From Trachelipus rathkii (lineage: Eukaryota; Arthropoda; Malacostraca; Isopoda; Trachelipodidae), in contig JABUQX010032522.1 of the NCBI GenBank assembly GCA_015478945.1, positions 7,501 to 20,364 of the forward strand: a DNA stretch of 12,864 nt, in the 5' to 3' direction. Position 1 is the first letter of the stretch. Every line of letters starts with the position of its first letter. Below are positions 7,561-12,864 of this stretch, piece by piece. Position numbers and translations under genes: made by a program. A model generated the notes under the pieces. That model had not been told where the DNA came from. It did not search any database and saw only the letters and a list, made by a program, of their open reading frames with translations.

Positions 7561-7720
7561 CATTTTGTTATTTACCTGGTACTTACCATATAAGATAATG
7601 GTTTCGAGGTTCCTCTTATATCAGTGTTAGGCGTCAACAAGGTGTGTTGTCGATAACTGGAAATTCTGACACATTGATGTTATTGACCAAATGTGAAAAA
7701 AGTTTTATGGTATATATATA
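7561..7720 (+). repeat. Diverged direct duplication, copy 2
   Basis: The same anchors in the same order as 7240-7425: CATTTTGTTATTTAC (7561-7575), GTTGTCGATA (7646-7655), GACACATT (7668-7675), GTGAAAAAAGTTT and GGTATATATATA (7709-7720). Between the copies lies a TA-rich spacer (7426-7545). Two units with a period near 300-325 could be the remains of a satellite or of tandem insertion. Confidence 0.75.
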
Positions 7721-8151
7721 CTTTCATTTGTTTAGAAAGTGGTTCAATCTGCGTGAGGCTCCGTTACGACTCATTAGGTCAGTTTATAGGCCCCTTTTAG
7801 GCTTATATTAAGTTAGGCTTTGATTACATAGTTTTATTTCCTACTACTATATTGAATACCGTTCTTTGATAAGCTTTGAATATATATTGACTGGACGCAA
7901 AATGACTTAAATAAATTAGACGTTTTGACGAAAAAGAAAAATGAATATATAAATTAATATATAAATATCGGTGTGTATCAAGAATCCATACAGCAAGAGA
8001 AGAAGGAGGAATGGGAGTAATCCTGAAATAATAAGGACTAGGAAATACTTAGAGTGGAAGGAGGACTGATACTTGAATGGGTACACGATCATGAAAAGCC
8101 GAATCACCTTTTTTATTAGTTTTATGAAATTAGGAATATCTAATAACCATC

Positions 8152-8153
<2 letters not shown>
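7721..8153. other. Spacer, no gene seen
   Basis: Unique sequence of mixed composition. TAGGC occurs three times within 7787-7820 (ATAGGCCCC, TTTAGGCTT, GTTAGGCTT). No open frame above background and no promoter, RNA or element was identified. Confidence 0.45.

Positions 8154-8210
<57 letters not shown>
8154..8210. repeat. (ATT)n microsatellite
   Basis: A perfect 57-base run, with a second short piece at 8252-8267. The polytyrosine frame across it is an artefact. Confidence 0.95.
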
Positions 8211-8211
<1 letters not shown>

Positions 8212-8701
8212 ATTATCGTTCTGATAAGTTTACAAGTCTTGTGTATTTATTTTTATTATTATTATTGTAGAATACACCACACATGGCAGTTTTACACAAT
8301 CTGTATTTTATTTTTATAATATAAGGGAGAAATCCATAAAAGATGGAATGGTAGTAGGAGTTGTAGTAGTAATATCAGTGAAAATATTCATAAAATTGTA
8401 GCAGGAATACCACAATATTATTTTTTTAATAGTTCGCAGGATTACTAAAGCATTAAATTTTTATAATATTCATAAGCATGTTTGTCATTACAAAAATTAA
8501 AATGACCGGTTGAAAGTATGTAAAGAACAATTGATGCCAGAAATTTATTCAAAAATATTCAGATAAATTATAAGTATGGTAATAATTAATAAATAAATAA
8601 ATAAATAAATATAATAATAGAATACAATAACGAATAAATTAAATGAAAGTTATAATCTATTTTCTTGAGACGATGTGTTCTTCTTTAAGCATACTCACCT
8701 T
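8211..8701. other. Spacer with a small (AAAT)n run
   Basis: A+T-rich unique sequence. (AAAT)5 lies at about 8589-8610. GTCATT and AATGAC near 8486-8508 could pair over an 11-base loop. No gene is supported. Confidence 0.5.
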
Positions 8702-8981
8702 ACAGATTAATTAACAATAAATAATATCTAAAACAGAGGTAAGAATGAAGTAAAGAATAAAAACGGGAAAATTCTTCCACTGCGATGGTATTATATGTGT
8801 ACAAGAAATCCACTACTTCTTTAACAACTGAGCATTGCTTTCTGCCATTTTGATTTGTTTCCCGTTTTGAATGAGATCTAAACCACACTTAGCAAAAGCA
8901 GTGCTTAGTTGTTAAAGAAAGTTCGTATACAAGGGTATTTTTTACTCATTCTTACTTTAGACTTATATTAATTTAATCTGT
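8702..8981. mobile_element. Inverted-repeat element of about 280 bp, MITE-like
   Basis: The two halves are inverted copies with indels. The outer arm ACAGATTAATTAA (8702-8714) pairs with TTAATTTAATCTGT (8968-8981). The middle arm GTAAGAATGAAGTAAA (8739-8754) pairs with TTTACTCATTCTTAC (8941-8955) apart from one indel. In the inner arm 8816-8841 matches the complement of 8895-8920 at 23 of 26 positions. The unpaired centre is about 50 bases. The outermost bases read TA-CAGATTAA...TTAATCTG-TA, which suits a non-autonomous Tc1/mariner-type element with a TA target duplication, though this is inferred. A 62-codon minus frame inside is not credible as a gene. Confidence 0.7.
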
Positions 8982-9911
8982 AGTGTAAGAGTTTTGTGGT
9001 CAATATTGAGTATTATACCGTGAATATATTGTCTCTTTGAGAAGTTAATTATTGCAGTATATCATGGTAAGGTTGAATATCAAGATTATTGAGATAAAAA
9101 TGAACATAGGGATTTATTTGGAAAATTATTATTTTTGTCAATCGCTTAAAGGTCAATTTCTAGTATGTAGCAATATCGATAAAATATGGTATTTTATAAT
9201 TATGTATTGGAGAATAGTGTTCACTTGATAATGTAGTAATTTGGTTTTAAAACAAGAAGTAGAGGATGAAGAAGACAAAAGTGAGTTAAATGACAGGGTG
9301 GAATGTCCGGGATGACTCAGAACTAAACCAGGGAAATTATAGAAAGAGTAAAAAAAATAAATAATAAAAAAGAAGTCATGGGAAAAAATGAACAAAAAAG
9401 TATTTGACATAAAAAATAAAAGGAAAACTAAAAGAAAAATTGAAGAATCTCTCTAAGTTAACTGAAAAGTACAATGAGAGAAAAAAATATACCAACCTTT
9501 CTCTGACCAATGGGTGAACCAAAGTAATATGGGTGAAGGGTAAAGGTAATGGTATGGCCCCGTACTGTCAAGAAGCATACGGTTTTAATCAAGACCGATC
9601 AACTTTTACGACCGACTGTCACCTCGGTGTGTGCGTTATTTTATTGACATTTAAATATGCTTTATTAACCTAATACCTAAACCAATCACTAGATTTATCA
9701 GCGAATCTATAATTTCGTTTGCCCTCATGCAAATTGTCATGATACATATTAAGCTTACTTATGATATTACCTAAATCTGCAGAATTATGGAATGATTGTA
9801 GTATTGATAATATTGTTTTTGGGTTTGAGGATTTTGCGAAGATTAATCGGTGGATAATACGTATTACTTAGGCTCTTTATCTTTTGTTCCTTGGTTATTA
9901 CTCTTCTTCAC
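8982..9911. other. About 930 bp with no recognisable gene
   Basis: Unique, A+T-rich. Positions 9340-9490 are strongly A-rich on the plus strand. Positions 9505-9640 are less A+T-rich and include AATATGGGTGAAGGGTAAAG, which loosely resembles the interior of 143-bp repeat copy A (AACATGGGTGAAAAGTAT near 1844), so a third decayed copy is possible. No open frame with protein-like composition was found. Confidence 0.45.
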
Positions 9912-9971
9912 GGCTAGCTTGTAGCCTCTGTTAATCGAACCTGTGTCACAAGCGCCATTGCTGCTTAGCTA
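9912..9971 (-). mobile_element. Possible tRNA-derived SINE head (relic)
   Basis: On the minus strand TAGCTAAGCAGC (9971 to 9960) fits 11 of 12 positions of the RNA polymerase III box A pattern, and GGTTCGATT (9941 to 9933) fits the first nine of box B. The gap between the boxes is only 18 bases, too short for a tRNA, and the acceptor and T stems do not pair, so this is not a functional tRNA gene. A perfect hairpin GGCTA-GCTTG-TAGCC at 9912-9926 follows. It is either a SINE head with an internal deletion or chance. Confidence 0.3.
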
Positions 9972-9984
9972 CTCTTCATACTCT

Positions 9985-11690
9985 TTATATATATTTAATT
10001 TAAAATAAACCATATATATATTTATATAATAATTAATAATAATCATAAATAATAAATAAAATTTAACTCTGCGATTTCGATTTAATTTAAGTATATTCCC
10101 TAATTTCATACTAAACGAGACAAAATTATAATTGTTGTTTTTATTACAAAAGGCGATAAATTATAAATTGGCTTTGCTTCATCTATTTAAAAAAATTTTA
10201 CATGAAAGTCATTTTGGAGTATATCTATTTCTTATTTATATACTATTCTTATATATTGTATTATTTAATTTTCACATGTTTATATTTATTATATTATTTT
10301 TATATTTATTACATTTTTATTTATTTTTATTTATACAGAAATATGCTATTTCACTTCGCAATTATTTCAAACTTAATTGTAAAATATAAATATTGACTAG
10401 CAATAGACTAATTAAATCTTTAATTTTCACAGTATCTCGAAATTAATTTTAAATATTATATGTATCAGCATTATTATATTTAAATGCTTACTATCTTACT
10501 CTAAAAACACAAAATAATATTGATTAATATTGTATAACATTATTATTTAATTATTATATGTCTTAGCCTAAAGTGGGCTATTCTGATATATACTGACCAT
10601 AAATGGGCGTAACGGATTATTGTCCTATTTTATCTATTACAGTCTCATAGGTTTGAAAATTATTCTTACATTTAATTGTTCATATTATTATATTTCAAAA
10701 TTACATATAATAGTTTATTATATTTAATTAAGTATCTATTTATAGTTATTTTATATAAATTATTTAAATTGTTACAATTATTATTATATATTAGGATAGT
10801 TATTTTATATTGTTATTAATTATATGATTTTAATTATTATTATTATTATTTTTCAACTTCATATTTATTATTATTATTTGTAATTATTTTTAATTTTCAT
10901 TTATTTATATTAATTATTTGACTATTATCTATTATTATATTCATTTATTATTATTATTGTATTGTTACTTTCTTATTATGTTGCGAATTTTCTGTTTTTA
11001 TTACATCTATTTTATTTTTTACTTCTTATTTACACTCTTTATTTACCTATATTCTTTCCTGCGATACTCCTTTAACAAGGTACACGTACAGTGATGTCGT
11101 GCATATTAGTAGATAACCTACATTTCAGATATACTTAGGTGAAATATACTTATTTCTAGTTATATATATTATATATTATACTGTATTATTTGAAATTGGT
11201 AAAAAATATATCATTAACAATATAATATTGATATATTGTAAAAAAACTCTATGAGAATCTTTGTGTTATTACATGATAGATATTATTTACATCCGATTTT
11301 TAATGGAAGGCAACCAAAATCACAATATAATATCCTTCTTAATTTTTTACATTTCTATGAATATATTCATTATTTTATCTCTAGGCTTTTCATTTCGATC
11401 AGATTCATATTGATTGGGTTAGTTTTATTAATTTTATTTATATATAATATCTGTACTCCTCAAGTTAACTTACTTGGATTGTGTATTATTACCTTCGACA
11501 TATTATTTTATACAGTTTTTCCGAACTTAACATTAAAATTACTTGAGTTTATTATTTGAACTTGATGCACTATATTACATTATTATCTTAGTATTATTAT
11601 TATTATTATTATTATGTATAAATATTAATTATATATTTTATGTGAATATAATGAACATTATTTAAAAATTATCAAGATGGTTATTTAAGA
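9985..11690. other. 1.7-kb extremely A+T-rich block, no supported gene
   Basis: Texture differs from the rest: TTA/TAT words dominate, G and C are sparse and long TA microsatellites are absent. It contains a (ATT)n run at 11592-11614 and short ATT groups near 10837-10960. The longest ATG frame, 102 codons at 11251-11559 (+), gives a very hydrophobic Ile/Leu/Phe/Tyr string with no family match that I recognise, as random T-rich DNA would. Frames at 10132-10396 are the same kind. The right border coincides with the broken end of the retroelement, so the block may be an insertion or the far side of a deletion. Confidence 0.55.
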
Positions 11691-12010
11691 GTCTTTTTGA
11701 CAAACAACATTTAAAAGTTTTACTAAAGTCACCACTATTTATTCTATAGTTACCTTGGCTTCTACTGGGCCAATAAAATTGTTGTTCCATTCTCTCCATA
11801 GTTCTCTTAACTATCTGATGGTCATCAAATCACTCATTGTGAGCTATGCCCATATCTTTATTTCTACTGTCCTTGAGCACAACCAGCACATTCCGTTCGG
11901 GCTGATTTTCAATTATTTTCTTATATAATAGATCCTTAATCAACAATTATTTTCCTTCGTCCTTTTCAACGGACTTCCTTATTCTTTGCAATGTAGGATC
12001 TTGGTTTTTG
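11690..12010 (-). pseudogene. Integrase N-terminal zinc-finger (H2C2) remnant
   Basis: From about 12010 the ancestral reading continues in the frame one base later than the protease frame. It passes a TAA at 11947-11949 and a TGA at 11830-11832. Landmarks of the Ty3/Gypsy integrase H2C2 domain are in order: a QDPTLQRIRKSVEKD helix typical of the linker just before integrase, then AHNE and DDHQ giving H-x6-H with the TGA between them, then KRTMERMEQQFYWP, matching the conserved FYWP strand, then TFKCCLSKR at the CxxC site. There the first Cys appears to be Phe. Similarity stops at about 11690, before any D,D-35-E catalytic core. In intact elements this domain binds zinc and helps integrase bind DNA ends; here it is dead. 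Confidence 0.75.
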
Positions 12011-12864
12011 TCTATCTTTAAAGACTGTTCTATCTCTTATGAGATCATGTACCTGATCGCCTTCTGCGTCAGATTGTAGAAGTATTGCAGGAGCTGAAGT
12101 ACTTGGGGAATCTTTCGTTTCGTTGAAGAGTGGCCCTTCAGATACTTTTGTATCTTCTTCACTGGAATCAATGTTGTCGTAGGAGCTTTCTGTCGTGGGA
12201 TACTGAACTGCTTTTAACTCTTCTACAGGAGACTTTTCCACCTGTGAAACAGTGACAATACCTCGATCATTAGATGGACTCAAAATGGGTACTTTTGCAA
12301 CTTCCACCAACTCATTCCTGGCTTCATGACTGATAAATGGGACTTTACATTGAGTAGGTGAATCCTCAACCATACTCTCTTCAACCTTATCGATGATTGG
12401 GGAAATCAACTTTACTTGAGTTGCAACGTCTTGCTTCGCGCTAAGACACAGGCGCTCTGACCCATCCCATTCTTCATCAGGTTCATTTGGGGGTAAGGCC
12501 CCATCAATATTTCCCAAAGCCAAATCATAGATGACGTCCGGCATCACAACAGCCATAGTCTTTCCCGTGTAATACGATGTATTCAATATTACACTAGCCA
12601 GTGGAACCTTCTTGATAGTATTGTCTAACAGTTTCATTCTGGTGTACTCTCCAGTATAGTTTTCTTTGGGGACGAACTTTTGACGAATGACTGTGCCATT
12701 ACATTCTGTATCACGAAGAGAGCGGACACTGTATCCGTTTGCGAGACCGTCAATGGCTGGCAGACGATGAGGGCTAACATCAATATGCCACACCATACTT
12801 AGACCTACAGGTTGGGCTGGCCCTTCACCCTCAACTGACAGGAGTTTTTCCTCTGCAGTTATAC
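11966..12864 (-). pseudogene. Retropepsin-like protease domain and linker of pol, partial
   Basis: The frame is open from the window edge: 22 codons precede the first Met (12796), so that Met is probably not the start. Counting from it, residues 13-103 look like a retroviral-type aspartic protease of a Ty3/Gypsy polyprotein, which would cut the element's own Gag-Pol and act as a dimer. Seen are hydrophobic-R-D-T at 26-30, the downstream VPLASVILNT strand and YDLALGNIDG (90-99), matching the usual (I/L)xG-N motif. The catalytic triplet is DTE (29-31), not DTG, and GAA at 12704-12706 is one base change from a Gly codon. Residues 104-260 form an acidic, Ser/Thr-rich, probably disordered linker. 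The frame ends at TGA 11966-11968, but the last 20 or so codons are out of frame with the ancestral reading. Confident on the fold family, less so on the clade. Confidence 0.8.

Larger units (their letters stand above)
11690..12864 (-). mobile_element. Degraded Ty3/Gypsy-type retrotransposon pol fragment
   Basis: In minus-strand order the fragment holds a retropepsin-like domain, a long acidic and Ser-rich linker, and the zinc-finger end of an integrase. It runs off the window at 12864, so gag and the left end lie outside. Its other end is broken at about 11690, before the integrase catalytic core. No reverse transcriptase or RNase H sequence lies between protease and integrase. That order is known for GMR1-like Ty3/Gypsy elements, where integrase precedes reverse transcriptase; deletion of reverse transcriptase from a standard element is the alternative. 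It is clearly richer in G+C than its surroundings. One frameshift, two internal stops and a substituted catalytic motif show it is inactive. Confidence 0.8.

Noticed and set aside
8700..8888. 62-codon minus frame at 8700
   Set aside because: It lies entirely within the inverted-repeat element, and its composition follows the repeat arms.
9930..9975. Functional tRNA gene
   Set aside because: Box A and box B-like words are present, but the 18-base gap leaves no room for an anticodon arm and the T stem does not pair.
10132..10396. Overlapping 85- and 64-codon frames resembling mitochondrial membrane proteins
   Set aside because: Two overlapping frames are both hydrophobic because the DNA is T-rich. 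No mitochondrial gene motif was recognised, so a nuclear mitochondrial insert is not supported.
11251..11559. 102-codon hydrophobic frame that could be a small membrane protein
   Set aside because: The hydrophobic Ile/Leu/Phe/Tyr content is what T-rich DNA encodes by default. There is no recognisable family, no start context and no neighbouring gene. It is kept only as a note in the A+T-rich block.

Overview
The window looks like intergenic or intronic DNA from an animal, most likely a marine invertebrate such as a crustacean or mollusc. It is very A+T-rich, packed with long perfect microsatellites of (TA)n, (ATT)n, (GA)n and (CA)n, and carries old and young mobile-element fragments. No complete host gene, rRNA or intact tRNA could be supported. 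There is no bacterial gene organisation, and most short open frames are translations of microsatellites. The phylum is an inference from repeat texture and retroelement type.

Layout. Positions 1-900 hold a 390-bp inverted-repeat element, a 101-bp (ATT)n tract and a third copy of the inverted-repeat core. Positions 900-5350 are a patchwork of (TA)n tracts, GC-rich patches, two collinear copies of an undescribed 143-bp dispersed repeat (1818-1960 and 4723-4865), a pair of adjacent hairpins (2907-2981) and a short stretch resembling a DNA-transposon end (5133-5196). Positions 5638-6100 hold a 25-bp minisatellite and a 256-bp TA tract. Positions 6107-6430 on the minus strand hold a coding-like remnant whose stop runs into an A-tract. 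Positions 6424-7183 hold a (CA)n/(TA)n tract and two stretches with no cytosine at all on the plus strand. Positions 7240-7720 contain a diverged direct duplication. Positions 8702-8981 are a second inverted-repeat element, bounded by TA and resembling a MITE. Positions 9912-9971 resemble a tRNA-derived SINE head, and 9985-11690 is a 1.7-kb extremely A+T-rich block.

The only convincing protein-coding content is at the right edge on the minus strand: a degraded pol fragment of a Ty3/Gypsy-type retrotransposon. A retropepsin-like domain with DTE in place of the usual DTG, an acidic linker and, after a frameshift, the H-x6-H zinc-finger end of an integrase follow one another with no reverse transcriptase between. 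That protease-integrase order suits the GMR1-like branch of Ty3/Gypsy, although an internal deletion would give the same picture. The integrase breaks off at about 11690, exactly where the A+T-rich block begins.

The parts do not form a working system. The common thread is mobile-element debris whose edges repeatedly coincide with (TA)n tracts.
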